NCBI GenBank assembly: GCA_001725155.1 | Contig: MEFP01000030.1 | Location: 62,001-126,000, forward strand | Direction of reading: 5' to 3' | From: Lysobacteraceae bacterium SCN 69-320 | Lineage (GTDB): Bacteria; Pseudomonadota; Gammaproteobacteria; Xanthomonadales; Rhodanobacteraceae | Length of the DNA stretch: 64,000 bases | Part shown: positions 26,335 to 35,006 of the stretch, one piece after another | Position numbering within the stretch: position 1 is the first letter of the stretch | How the letters are laid out: each line of letters begins with the position of its first letter | Position numbers and translations under genes: made by a program | Notes under the pieces: generated by a model | Databases searched by the model: none | What the model saw: the letters and a program-made list of their open reading frames with translations, nothing else | Told to the model about the DNA's origin: nothing

Positions 26335-29300
26335 TCAGATCTTGCCCATGCGCTTCATCAGCGAATCCACGCCCGTGCGCAGCTGGCGCACCTGGTCCCA
26401 CATGTCGTGGTCCAGGGTCATCTTGTGGTGCAGCGCCGAGACCAGCGGCACCAGCGTTTCCTCATAGGCCTTGGCCATGCGCGCGAGCGCGTCGCTGAGC
26501 ACCGGCGGCGCTTCGAGCCGCGGCTCGCGCTGCAGCACCGCGTGTATGTCGGCCAGGCTCCGCAGCGCACCGAGGGTTTCGGCCAGGTCCGCGCCGCTGC
26601 GGCCCTGCTTTTCCAGCTGCAGCGCGATGTCGGACAGGGTCTGCGCCATGCGCGTCGCGCCGTCGGCATCCTTGCCGCCCTGCCGCGCGAGGCGGCGGAA
26701 GTCGTCGATGACCTTGTCCCAGCGCGCGTCTTCCTCGGCCGTAGTCGAGCCAATGAGCCGCGCGAGACGCAACAGGTTTTCCTCGGCGCGGGCGCCGAGC
26801 GTCTGCGCCTCGCCGCGATAGTGGTCGCGGATCAGCGCGTCGAGCTCGGCTTGCGTCAGCAGCGGGCTCAGTTGCGCCGTGAGCTTGGCCATGTTGCGGT
26901 AGCTGCCCTGCAGCTTGAACGCCGGCTCGCTGCGGAACGCGTCGTCCTGCGCCGCGCTGGCGACATAGGCCGCGTTGACGCGCATCAGCACGTCGCGCAC
27001 GGCGACCATGCGCTTGAGCAATTCCAGCGTCTGGGTGCCGCCGGGCAGTTCGCCCGGCAGCTCGCCATCCTCGCGCGCGGCGCGCAGCGCGGCGAGGATC
27101 TCCGCGCGCGGCCGCTCGGCCAGCGGTGCGCTCAGCGCATTGGCGGTCAGCGCGTTCTCGATGTAGCTGTCGGCGAACAGCGCCTCGCGGCCGCTGAGCA
27201 CGTCGCCGAGGTTGTAGACGTCGGCGCGGTTGGCCAGCATGTCCGGAATGCGGAACACCTCGCCGGATTCGGTGTACGGATTGCCGGCCATGACCAGCGC
27301 AAAGCGCTTGCCGCGCAGATCCAGGGTGCGCGCCTCGCCGTCGACGACGGCGTCGATGCGCCGCGTCGCGTCGGCCAGGCTGATGAACTTCTGCAGGAAC
27401 TCGGCCGACAGGTGCTGGATGTCGTCGAGATACAGCATGACGTTGACGCCCATGGCCAGGCCGAGGTTGAGTTTGACCAGCTCCTCGACCGCACCGCGCT
27501 GCGCCGTCGCGGCCGGGTCCAGCGCGGTCACCTGGTGACCGAGGGTCGGTCCGTTCACGCGCACGAAGATCATGCCGAGGCGATCGGCGATGTATTCCAT
27601 CAACGTGGTCTTGCCGTAGCCCGGCGGCGAGATCAGCAGCAGCAGGCCCGAGCGGTCGCTGCGCGCGTCGCCGGCGCTGCCGATCTGGCGCGCGAGGTTG
27701 TTGCCGATCAACGGCAGGTAGGCCTCGTCGATGAGGCGATTGCGCACGAAGCCGGCCATCGGCTTGGCCTGGAAGCGGTCGATGCCGAGGCGGCGGCGCT
27801 CGGCCGCGACGAGTTCGTGGCGCAGGGCCGCGAATGCATGCCAGTCGCGCTCGGTGATCTGCGTGTAGTGCGCAAGGCGCGTGATGAACTCCGGGAGGTT
27901 CAGCGCGAGCACGCCGTCGCGCAGGCGTACATGCGCGCCGCGCAGTCCGCCCACGTCGGTGCGCAGCTCGGCGTTGACGCGTTCGCGCGGCAGCTCGGCG
28001 AAAGTCAGCAGGGCGCCGGCTTCCAGCGCCGTGTCGGCGTCGCCCTGTGCGCCGGCCAGACGCCGGCACCATTCGGCGGCGAGCTGCAGCCGGTCGGCCG
28101 CCGGCAGTTCCGAATGCAGCGCCGCAAGCGCGCTGCGCGGCAGCTCCGCCGTCGCGCGCTGACTCAGATCCACCGCCGCAGCGCTCGCGGCGAAGTGCGG
28201 CGCGTCGGCGCCGAGGCTCGCGACGAGATGGCGCGCGGCCGCATCGAGGGCGGCAGGCGTGGCAGCGAAGCCCAGGGCCTGCGCGCAGGCGCGCAGGCCC
28301 TCGAGCCACGAGGCCGGCAGCGGCAGCGCTTCGCCGCGCTGCAGGAACCAGTGCAGACCGGCCGCATGCGCGCGCAGCTGTGCCTGCGCCTGTTCACGCT
28401 GCTGCGCATACCAGGCCTGGGCCAGCACGCGTGCGGCCGCCGGCACGCGCAGTTCGCCGGCGCCGTCGGCCAGATGCGCGAGCTCGCGCAGGATCGCCGC
28501 CGCGTCGGCGTCGTGCACGCCGCGCTGATAGTCCTCGGCCGGCCGGCGCTGCGCTTCGTCGGCGACGAGATCGGCCAGCGCCTGCGGATCGGCTGCGCGC
28601 AGCGCCGCACGCAGCGCTGCGTCGCCGTCTTCGAGCCGGCGCCAGAGCGCCGCGGCGAGAAATTCGGCGCGATAGACATCGGCGTTTTCGTTCGGCAGCG
28701 CCTGGCCCCAGACCGCGCGGAACGCTTCCGCGCGCGCATCAACGACACGGCGGCGATAGTCGGTGCCGGTCAGTTGCAGCGCCAGGCCGTCGGTGTCGTG
28801 CAGCAGCGCGAGATCCAGGGTGCCGCGCTCGATCGTGAAGCGGTGCGCGCCCAGCGCGAGCGCTTCGCCGCTGGCGCCGAGTTCGTTGCGGTCGCGCAGA
28901 TCGCGCAGACCGGCTTCGCGCAGGGCACGCAGCCGGCTGGCCAGTTCGTCGGCGGCGACGGCCTGGCCGAGTCCGCGCAGTTCCTCGATCTGGCGCTGGG
29001 CGCGTTCCAGCAAGGTGTCGCCGGCGAAGAAAGCATGCAGTTCCTCGGCCGCGGCAATGCGCGCGATGCGTCGCGGCACGCCGTCGAGGACGCGTCCGAC
29101 GGCTTCCTTCAGTCCCTGCGCGCGGCGTTCGCGCTGGCCGGCGATCTGCTCGCGCCGCGCCGCAAAGGCTTCCAGCGCGCTCTCGCGGCGCGCGGTCAGC
29201 TCGACGACGAAATCCGGCTGCTCGCCGAAGCGGGCTTCGAGCTGTTCGATCTGGCTGAGCACCTGGGCCAGCGCCGCATCGGCGCTCTCGGGCGTGTCGC

Positions 29301-31407
29301 AACGGCCGAGCAGGTTCAGCAGCGACTGCTCCAGCACCGTCAACTGCGCACCGAACTCCAGGCCCTGTTCCTGTACGAGCAGGCTTTCCCGCCGCGTGCG
29401 CAGCGCGGCACGCAGGCGGTTGACCTCGGCGTACAGCTGCGAGGTGTCGGCCAGCAGCGCGGCACGCTGCTGGGCGTCGCTCTGCTCGAAGCCGGCGACG
29501 AGTTCCGACAGACCGTCCAGCGATTCGGCCAGGGCATCCAGCGACTCGGCCACCGGCTTCAGCGCCGCAGTCGCGCGCGCCTGCTCCACGGCCGTCGCGG
29601 CCTCGGCCAGGCCCTTGCGCAGACTCGCGAAGGCGGCCGGATCGGCAAAGAACTTCAGGGCGCGTGCGCCGATGCGGTCGAGCTCTTCGCGCAGCTTCTG
29701 GTCCAGCGCGGCGATCGCATCGGCAGCGACATGCGGTTGCTCGGCCAGCACGGTCAGCTCGCCGCGCTTGCGCTTGAGCAGCCGGATCGCATCGGTGAAG
29801 TCGTCGGGCTTCTGCCACAGCAGGCTGGCGACGCGCGACAGCAGTTCATTGACGCCGCGGCCGGCGTCGGCGACGGCCTGCTCGGCCGCGGCCCTGGCCT
29901 GGGTCAGGCGCTCATAGGCGTTCAGCGCCTCGCGGCCGCTGCGCGCCAGCGTCGCGACCTCCGCGCCGATCGCACCGGCTTCCTCTTCGGCCAGCCACGG
30001 ATACGCATCGCCACAGCGCGCGGCCACGCGCAGCAGGCGTTCGTAGGCGCCGCGGCTGCCCGCGTCCTCGGCGAGGCGGCGCAGCTCGCGCAGGTCCGCC
30101 AGCGCGCGCACGACCGCCGCATTCCCCAATCGTCCCAGCAGGCCATTCGCGCGCGGCTGCGCGCTCGCGTATTCGTCGAACGCGAACGGCGTGCGCCACA
30201 ATTGCGCGGTGTGCAGACGCGACGCCTGCTCGGCGGATTCGACGGTCAGGAGCAGCAGGCGTCCGTCGACGAAGCGCGCATAGCCGTTGCCGAGCAGCGG
30301 CTGGCTCATCGCGCGCTCGATGAGGTTGTAGGACAGCAGCGCATAGGCGCCGGCGGCCGGCTCGTAGAACACGTACAGCATGTCCTCGCCGCCGGGCGCG
30401 CGCAGGTGACGCAAGATGCGGTAGGCGGAAAAATCATGACCGAGATCGGCGAAGCGCTTGTAGTCGCCGGATTCGAGATAGCAGCCGCCCGGAAACACGA
30501 TGCCGTGGTCTTCCGGCAGCTGCATGCAGGAGGCGCCGATCTCGTCGATGCGCACGACACTCTTCAGGCGCCGGTTGAACACGAGATAGCGCACCGTCTC
30601 CTCGCGGTACGGCTTCACGCGCAGCAGGATCAGGCTGCGCAGGTCCGCGTAGGCGATCTCGGCGTCGGCCAGCGACTGGTTCCTGTCCTCGACCGGCTCG
30701 CTGTAGACGCCCAGGCCGGTCTCGGTGTTGTTCTCCACCTTGATCGTCAGGTCGCCGGCGACGGTCTCGACGAACACGCTGTCGAGCACGTTGACGTGCG
30801 GATGGCGGCCGAGCACGTACTGCTCGCGCGTGACCGGCGTCCATTCGAAATCGTGACTCGGCGGCAGCACGTGATCGCGCTCGCCGCGGTTGTCGATGTA
30901 GACGACCTTGCCGTCGCGTTCGACCGAAAAGCGGAACACGCGCCTGTCGTTGGCCTGCGAGCCGGTGCGGAACACCAGCAGCAGGCGCTCGTCGACGATG
31001 CGCAGCTGGTCCAGCGTGGTCGCGCGGTAGTAGGTGAACAGCTCGCGGAAGTCCGCGACGAAACGCGCGTCGGCCAGGAAGCTGTCGGCCAACGGCAGCG
31101 GCAGCAGTTCGGGCCCGTCGCCGTCTTCGGTCAGCCGGAACAGGCAGAACACGTCGCCGACGCCGGTGTCCTTCTTCAGACCGATGAAAACGTTGTAGCC
31201 CAGCAGCAGCACGTCGCCGACGCGCACGATGTCGCGCGCGACGCAATTGTGTTCGGTGCGCGCATCCAGCCGCGCGAGCAGCTTGCTGTCGATGCGGCCG
31301 AACGCCTCGACGCGGCGCGCGTTCAGTGCTTCGGCCTTGACGCTCAGCGCCTCCGCGGCGGCGGCCAGGCGCTTGCGCAGGAGTTCGAACGTGGCGGAGT
31401 CGGACAT
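26335..31407 (-). CDS. Large AAA ATPase of the DUF3686 ('DNA repair ATPase') type, last gene of the PspA/flotillin cluster
   Basis: A 1690-residue protein. The ribosome site GAGGA is one base from an ATG at 31413 and six bases from the one at 31407, so 31407 is chosen. The N-terminal third (to about 420) is beta-rich with many paired strands (LLVFRTGSQANDRRVFRF, HVNVLDSVFVETV), followed by a very long Ala/Glu/Arg/Leu-rich helical and probable coiled-coil region (about 420-1200). The C-terminal AAA domain has Walker A SPPGYGKTT near residue 1262 and Walker B MLYLDDIQH near 1327, then MAGNPYTESGEVFRIPDMLANR. Proteins of this type are labelled DNA-repair ATPase in databases, but no nuclease or DNA-binding motif is visible. 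Its place behind a flotillin and PspA-like gene argues for membrane-linked work. Separated from the flotillin gene by a repeat element. Confidence 0.85.
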   Translation of the reverse strand: MSDSATFELLRKRLAAAAEALSVKAEALNARRVEAFGRIDSKLLARLDARTEHNCVARDIVRVGDVLLLGYNVFIGLKKDTGVGDVFCLFRLTEDGDGPELLPLPLADSFLADARFVADFRELFTYYRATTLDQLRIVDERLLLVFRTGSQANDRRVFRFSVERDGKVVYIDNRGERDHVLPPSHDFEWTPVTREQYVLGRHPHVNVLDSVFVETVAGDLTIKVENNTETGLGVYSEPVEDRNQSLADAEIAYADLRSLILLRVKPYREETVRYLVFNRRLKSVVRIDEIGASCMQLPEDHGIVFPGGCYLESGDYKRFADLGHDFSAYRILRHLRAPGGEDMLYVFYEPAAGAYALLSYNLIERAMSQPLLGNGYARFVDGRLLLLTVESAEQASRLHTAQLWRTPFAFDEYASAQPRANGLLGRLGNAAVVRALADLRELRRLAEDAGSRGAYERLLRVAARCGDAYPWLAEEEAGAIGAEVATLARSGREALNAYERLTQARAAAEQAVADAGRGVNELLSRVASLLWQKPDDFTDAIRLLKRKRGELTVLAEQPHVAADAIAALDQKLREELDRIGARALKFFADPAAFASLRKGLAEAATAVEQARATAALKPVAESLDALAESLDGLSELVAGFEQSDAQQRAALLADTSQLYAEVNRLRAALRTRRESLLVQEQGLEFGAQLTVLEQSLLNLLGRCDTPESADAALAQVLSQIEQLEARFGEQPDFVVELTARRESALEAFAARREQIAGQRERRAQGLKEAVGRVLDGVPRRIARIAAAEELHAFFAGDTLLERAQRQIEELRGLGQAVAADELASRLRALREAGLRDLRDRNELGASGEALALGAHRFTIERGTLDLALLHDTDGLALQLTGTDYRRRVVDARAEAFRAVWGQALPNENADVYRAEFLAAALWRRLEDGDAALRAALRAADPQALADLVADEAQRRPAEDYQRGVHDADAAAILRELAHLADGAGELRVPAAARVLAQAWYAQQREQAQAQLRAHAAGLHWFLQRGEALPLPASWLEGLRACAQALGFAATPAALDAAARHLVASLGADAPHFAASAAAVDLSQRATAELPRSALAALHSELPAADRLQLAAEWCRRLAGAQGDADTALEAGALLTFAELPRERVNAELRTDVGGLRGAHVRLRDGVLALNLPEFITRLAHYTQITERDWHAFAALRHELVAAERRRLGIDRFQAKPMAGFVRNRLIDEAYLPLIGNNLARQIGSAGDARSDRSGLLLLISPPGYGKTTLMEYIADRLGMIFVRVNGPTLGHQVTALDPAATAQRGAVEELVKLNLGLAMGVNVMLYLDDIQHLSAEFLQKFISLADATRRIDAVVDGEARTLDLRGKRFALVMAGNPYTESGEVFRIPDMLANRADVYNLGDVLSGREALFADSYIENALTANALSAPLAERPRAEILAALRAAREDGELPGELPGGTQTLELLKRMVAVRDVLMRVNAAYVASAAQDDAFRSEPAFKLQGSYRNMAKLTAQLSPLLTQAELDALIRDHYRGEAQTLGARAEENLLRLARLIGSTTAEEDARWDKVIDDFRRLARQGGKDADGATRMAQTLSDIALQLEKQGRSGADLAETLGALRSLADIHAVLQREPRLEAPPVLSDALARMAKAYEETLVPLVSALHHKMTLDHDMWDQVRQLRTGVDSLMKRMGKI

Positions 31408-31432
31408 GGACATTCCTCGGAAAATCACGTTC

Positions 31433-31655
31433 GTAGGTTGTGGCGAGCGCAGCGAAGCGCAACATCGGGGTCGTGCCGCGCACCGGTCGCCGGGCGAAGG
31501 AACGATGTGCGGCGAGTCAGCCCGGCCGCCGCGGCGGCGATCCCTTCCGGTGCCGCAACGCCATGGTCGCCGGGGAGCCGACCGGCTTCGTTCGCCGGCC
31601 GGCACGCGGATCCGCCTCGATGTTGCGGTTCGCCCGCAGGCTCGCCGCAACCTAC
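31433..31655. repeat. MITE-like inverted-repeat element inside the PspA/flotillin gene cluster
   Basis: The two ends are imperfect inverted repeats. The left end begins GTAGGTTGTGGCGAGC and reaches GCAACATCGGGG; the right end read on the opposite strand begins GTAGGTTGCGGCGAGC and reaches GCAACATCGAGG. The element of about 223 bp fills nearly the whole gap between the flotillin stop and the ATPase start, has no protein-coding potential, and resembles the short non-autonomous repeats common in high-GC proteobacteria. A related element lies at 49588-49799. Confidence 0.75.
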
Positions 31656-31658
31656 CGA

Positions 31659-33749
31659 TCAGGCACCGTCGCCGGAGCGGCCCGACGCGGTCAGCTTCTG
31701 CGCAAGACCGGCGATCGACAGGTCGCGCACCGCGTCAGCGCCGCCGAGCGCGGCGATCAGCTCGCGCGCATCGGCGATGAGGTCGCGCTTGCCGGCCTTG
31801 TGATCGGCCAGCGCGGTGCTCAGCAGCGCGCTGCGATCCACGGTGCCGTCGATGGAACGGCCGAGGCTCAGGCTGCGCATGAAGCGCTCGAAGTACTCGC
31901 CGTCCCCGCCGACGATCTCGATCTTGGACGCCTGCAGCGCCTTGGACAGCACTTCGGCCTGCTCGCGCGCGATGGCCTGGCCCGCCTCGATGCTCTTGAG
32001 ACGCTGCGCGTGCGCATAGTCGAGCTGCATGCGCTGCTCTTCGTGCGCGCGCGTCTCCGCGCTCATGGTATGCATGGCCTCGAACTTCTCCTTGAGACCG
32101 CCGGCTTCGGCCGCGAAGCGCGCCGCGATCGCATGCGCCTCGGCCTCGCCGTACTTGTGCTTGCCGCTGGCCTCGGCTTCGAGCTTCAGGCGCAGCGCTT
32201 CGGCCGTGGCCTCACCCGACTTCTGCAGACCACTGGCTTCGGCCTCGAGCTTCAGACGCAGCGCTTCGGCCGTGGCCGCGCCCTGCTTGGCGATGGCCTC
32301 GGCCTCGGCGAGCTTGACCCTGGCCGCGACCAGGCCTTCCTTCTCGCTCGCGTCGGCGCGGGCGATGGCCACGCGCGCCTCGGCCAGACCCGAGGCCGCG
32401 GCGACGGCCTCGATGCCCTCGGCTTCGCGCTTGCGCCCTTCGGCGGCCTTGCTCGCGATCGTCAGGCGCGCGTCGGCCATGGTCAGCTCCTCGGCCGCCT
32501 TGTGCTTGGCGCGCTGTTCGTCGGCCAGCGCCGTCTTGACGTCGGTGATGAACTTCTCCTCCGCCTGACCTTCGGCCAGCACGATCGTGGATTTCTTCGT
32601 GCGCTCGGCTTCCGACAGCGCGCGCAGGTTCTTGATCTCCTCTTCCTGCTCGGCGACCGTGCGTTCGACCACGATGCGTTCGCGGATCACGTCGGCGATG
32701 GCCTTCTTCTGCACTTCGACGGCCTTTTCCTTCTCGATGCGCTGCAGGGTGACCTCGCGCTCGCGGTCGACGACTTCGAGCTCGCGCGCACGCACGACCT
32801 TTTCCTCTTCGATCGCGACCGCGCGCTGGCGGTTCTTCTCGGCGACTTCGGCCTCGCGCTTCATGTTCTCCGTCTGCACGGCGATCTGCTGTTCGGCAAG
32901 CAGGCGCGCGGCCTCGGACTTGGCGCGCTCTTCCGACGCGACCTTGGCCGCTTCGGCCTCTTCGCGCGCGCGCGTGATCGCGATCTCGCGCTGCTGGTTG
33001 GCTTCCGCGTGCGCCTTCTGCCGTTCGAGTTCCAGCACCGCCTCGGCCGTTTCGACGTCCTTTTTCTTGATGCGCATTTCCTCGTTGCGGCGCAGTTCGT
33101 TCGTGAACACGTTCTGCTCGGCGGTCAGCTCGGTGATCTTCTTGATGCCCTGCGCATCGAGGATGTTGTGCGGGTCGAGCTTTTCCAGCGGCGTCTGTTC
33201 CAGATAGTCGATCGCCGCATCCTCCAGCACGTAACCCGACAGCTCGTCGCCGATCTGGCGCACGATCTGGTCGCGGAAGTGGTCGCGCGCCTCGTACAGG
33301 TCGACGAAGTTCATCGACTTGCCGACGGTCTTCAGCGCTTCGGAGAACTTCGCGCTGAACAGGTCTTCCAGGGTCGCCTGGTTGCTCGCGCGCTCACAGC
33401 CTATGCCCTGGGCCACGCGCAGCACGTCGTCGCGCGTCTTGTTCACGCGTACGAAGAACTTGACCTTGATGTCGGCGCGCATGTTGTCCTTGCAGATCAG
33501 GCCTTCCTTGCCCATGCGTTCGATCTCGATTGTCTTGAGCGAGATGTCCATGATTTCGCGCCGGTGCAGGATCGGAATCACGAGGCGGCCGGTGAACGTG
33601 ACTTCGGGTTCGACGCGCATCGTGTTGACGATCATCGCGCGGCCCTGGTCGACCTTCTGGTAGAACTTGGCCACGAGAGCCATGAAGCCGAGCAGGAACA
33701 CGACCAGAATGCCGACGGCGGCAAGCAGCGTGGTGAAGGCGATGTCCAT
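31659..33749 (-). CDS. Flotillin family protein (YqiK-like, band 7/PHB domain)
   Basis: A 696-residue membrane-anchored scaffold. One N-terminal transmembrane segment (TTLLAAVGILVVFLLGFMALV) is followed by a band-7/PHB domain (about 30-210) beginning VDQGRAMIVNTMRVEPEVTFTGRLV, with KDNMRADIKVKFFVRV and NKTRDDVLRVAQ. The rest to about 620 is a long charged coiled coil rich in Glu, Ala, Lys and Arg (flotillin stalk), and the C-terminus has ALQASKIEIVGGDGEYFERFMRSLSLG, as in YqiK. Flotillins oligomerise in membrane microdomains and affect fluidity and stress tolerance. GGAG eight bases upstream supports ATG 33749. The stalk carries an exact-period 66-bp duplication. It follows a YqiJ-like gene, the same partner as in E. 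coli yqiJK. Confidence 0.93.
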   Translation of the reverse strand: MDIAFTTLLAAVGILVVFLLGFMALVAKFYQKVDQGRAMIVNTMRVEPEVTFTGRLVIPILHRREIMDISLKTIEIERMGKEGLICKDNMRADIKVKFFVRVNKTRDDVLRVAQGIGCERASNQATLEDLFSAKFSEALKTVGKSMNFVDLYEARDHFRDQIVRQIGDELSGYVLEDAAIDYLEQTPLEKLDPHNILDAQGIKKITELTAEQNVFTNELRRNEEMRIKKKDVETAEAVLELERQKAHAEANQQREIAITRAREEAEAAKVASEERAKSEAARLLAEQQIAVQTENMKREAEVAEKNRQRAVAIEEEKVVRARELEVVDREREVTLQRIEKEKAVEVQKKAIADVIRERIVVERTVAEQEEEIKNLRALSEAERTKKSTIVLAEGQAEEKFITDVKTALADEQRAKHKAAEELTMADARLTIASKAAEGRKREAEGIEAVAAASGLAEARVAIARADASEKEGLVAARVKLAEAEAIAKQGAATAEALRLKLEAEASGLQKSGEATAEALRLKLEAEASGKHKYGEAEAHAIAARFAAEAGGLKEKFEAMHTMSAETRAHEEQRMQLDYAHAQRLKSIEAGQAIAREQAEVLSKALQASKIEIVGGDGEYFERFMRSLSLGRSIDGTVDRSALLSTALADHKAGKRDLIADARELIAALGGADAVRDLSIAGLAQKLTASGRSGDGA
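32145..32276 (-). repeat. Tandem 66-bp duplication in the flotillin stalk
   Basis: Two adjacent 66-bp units (32145-32210 and 32211-32276) encode the 22-residue repeats ATAEALRLKLEAEASG+KHKYGE and ATAEALRLKLEAEASG+LQKSGE. The coding frame is preserved and 22 residues fit about three heptads, so the unit lengthens the coiled coil without breaking its phase. Confidence 0.85.
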
Positions 33750-33793
33750 GGTGACGCTCCGATGAAAAGTGGAAACGTGCAGAACGTTCCGGC

Positions 33794-33821
33794 GTGCCGC
33801 CGCTACACGAGGCGGCGGCAC
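33794..33821 (-). other. Hairpin in the gap between the YqiJ-like and flotillin genes
   Basis: GTGCCGCCGC and GCGGCGGCAC form a perfect 10-bp stem with an 8-base loop, 45 bp before the flotillin start within a 280-bp gap that has no gene. It lacks a T tract on either strand; it could be an attenuator or RNA-processing site that sets flotillin expression apart from the upstream genes. Confidence 0.4.
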
Positions 33822-34029
33822 CGGGAGCTGCAGCGGCGCGTCCTGCTTCCCGGACGGCACCAGCTGTCTTGCGAATGGCCCGGACGGTTGCTGCAGCCTG
33901 CGGCTCCCCAGCCCGGCTGCCCGTCCCCACGATCCCGCAACGGCGTTACGACGGTGCATGCGGGGAACTGCCGGATCAAACGCCCTGCGGCGACGGCTCC
34001 GAACGCCCGTTGCCGCAGGGTCCGGTTCG

Positions 34030-34653
34030 CTACGGCGGCTCGTACTCGGCCACGAGATAGCGCCGGCGCCGTGCATCGAAGCTCAGCACCACGGCCTGCA
34101 CGCCGCGCGCAAGGCGATTGGGCGCCGCCGCACAGACCTGCAGGGTCAGATGCGTGCCGTTGCCCAGGACGACTTCGGCCTGACCGAAGTTTTCCTCGAC
34201 GCTCAACGTGAGGATGCGGCAGGGCCGGCCGAGCACCGTCTCGCGCGTGACGTTGTCGCTGGACGCGAACACCGGCTTCAGCGGGCGCAGCGAAAACGAG
34301 GCCAGCAGCACGGCGACGACCAGCGCTGCGATCAGCACCAGCGTGCCGCCGAGCCACAGGGGCAGCGGCAGCACGGGCAGCAGCAGCGCCGCGGCCAGCA
34401 TCGTCAGCAGCCACCAGAAGAAGCCGACGCCGCTGACGACGATGGAGAACGGCAGCCGGTCCAGGCCGAGCGCGAGCAGCATGTCGGGCAGGCCGTCGAC
34501 GTCGGAATCATGGTGGCCGCCGATCCAGTCGGGACCGAAGCTGTCGTGGTCGAGCAGGCCGACGATGGTCAGCAGCCAGAACACCAGCAGCACGCCGATG
34601 ACGATGCTCGGCAGCAGTCCCGGGTAATGGGTCAGCAGATCGAGAAAACTCAC
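34030..34653 (-). CDS. YqiJ-like membrane protein with C-terminal OB-fold (NfeD-like)
   Basis: A 207-residue inner-membrane protein. It starts at a GTG (34653) that overlaps the preceding stop by 4 bp (GTGA) and has AGGAGAG in front. Hydrophobic segments near 10-32 (GLLPSIVIGVLLVFWLLTIVGLL) and a longer pair near 68-118 (FSIVVSGVGFFWWLLTML..., LGGTLVLIAALVVAVLL) precede a soluble tail of about 85 residues with VLGRPCRILTLSVEENFGQAEVVLGNG, the usual shape of the small OB-like beta barrel in NfeD/YqiJ proteins. Such proteins pair with flotillins in bacteria and are thought to help form or regulate flotillin assemblies. Position directly upstream of a YqiK-like flotillin fits this. Confidence 0.88.
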   Translation of the reverse strand: MSFLDLLTHYPGLLPSIVIGVLLVFWLLTIVGLLDHDSFGPDWIGGHHDSDVDGLPDMLLALGLDRLPFSIVVSGVGFFWWLLTMLAAALLLPVLPLPLWLGGTLVLIAALVVAVLLASFSLRPLKPVFASSDNVTRETVLGRPCRILTLSVEENFGQAEVVLGNGTHLTLQVCAAAPNRLARGVQAVVLSFDARRRRYLVAEYEPP

Positions 34654-35006
34654 GACTTGTCTCTCCTCTTGCCGGTTCGTTGTTTGCGCTGCCTGTCGGC
34701 GAACGCGACGAGCGCCGCACCGACCCTTTCCTTGATCGCCAGATGATCCACCGGATCGAGGCCGTAGCGCGCGGCCAGCAGCCGGTAATCCTCTTCGCTG
34801 AGGCTCACGGTCAGGCGCGGCCGCTTGGCCTGACGCAGCAGCGGCAGGCCGAGCACGACACGGACCTGGTCGGAATTGGACAGGTTGGCCTCGAACGCAG
34901 CCGCGCGCACGGCCTGCAACACGGCCTCTGAAACGTCGAAGGCGACCTGAACCGCACGCAAGGCAGGTTGCGACGAGCGCCAGCGACTGGGCAACTCAGT
35001 CTTCAT
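34650..35006 (-). CDS. Small protein with two ribbon-helix-helix-like repeats, possible regulator
   Basis: A 118-residue soluble protein starting at 35006 with a strong ribosome site (GAGGAGGGGC); it overlaps the PspA-like gene by 11 bp and the YqiJ-like gene by 4 bp. I do not recognise a named family. Two similar segments can be seen: VQVAFDVSEAVLQAVRAAAF with LSNSDQVRVVLGL (about 19-54) and RLTVSLSEEDYRLLAARYGL with PVDHLAIKERVGAAL (about 64-101). Each reads as a short strand followed by two helices, the plan of ribbon-helix-helix DNA-binding domains. The tail is strongly basic (DRQRKQRTGKRRDK). A single-chain RHH repressor of the cluster is a reasonable guess; a non-DNA-binding adaptor is the alternative. 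Confidence 0.6.
   Translation of the reverse strand: MKTELPSRWRSSQPALRAVQVAFDVSEAVLQAVRAAAFEANLSNSDQVRVVLGLPLLRQAKRPRLTVSLSEEDYRLLAARYGLDPVDHLAIKERVGAALVAFADRQRKQRTGKRRDKS

Noticed and set aside
26284-31803. A 1839-residue open frame on the plus strand opposite the AAA ATPase gene
   Set aside because: Same antisense effect of high GC; the product is rich in Arg, Gln and Ala with no motif, whereas the minus strand has Walker A and B and normal domain order.
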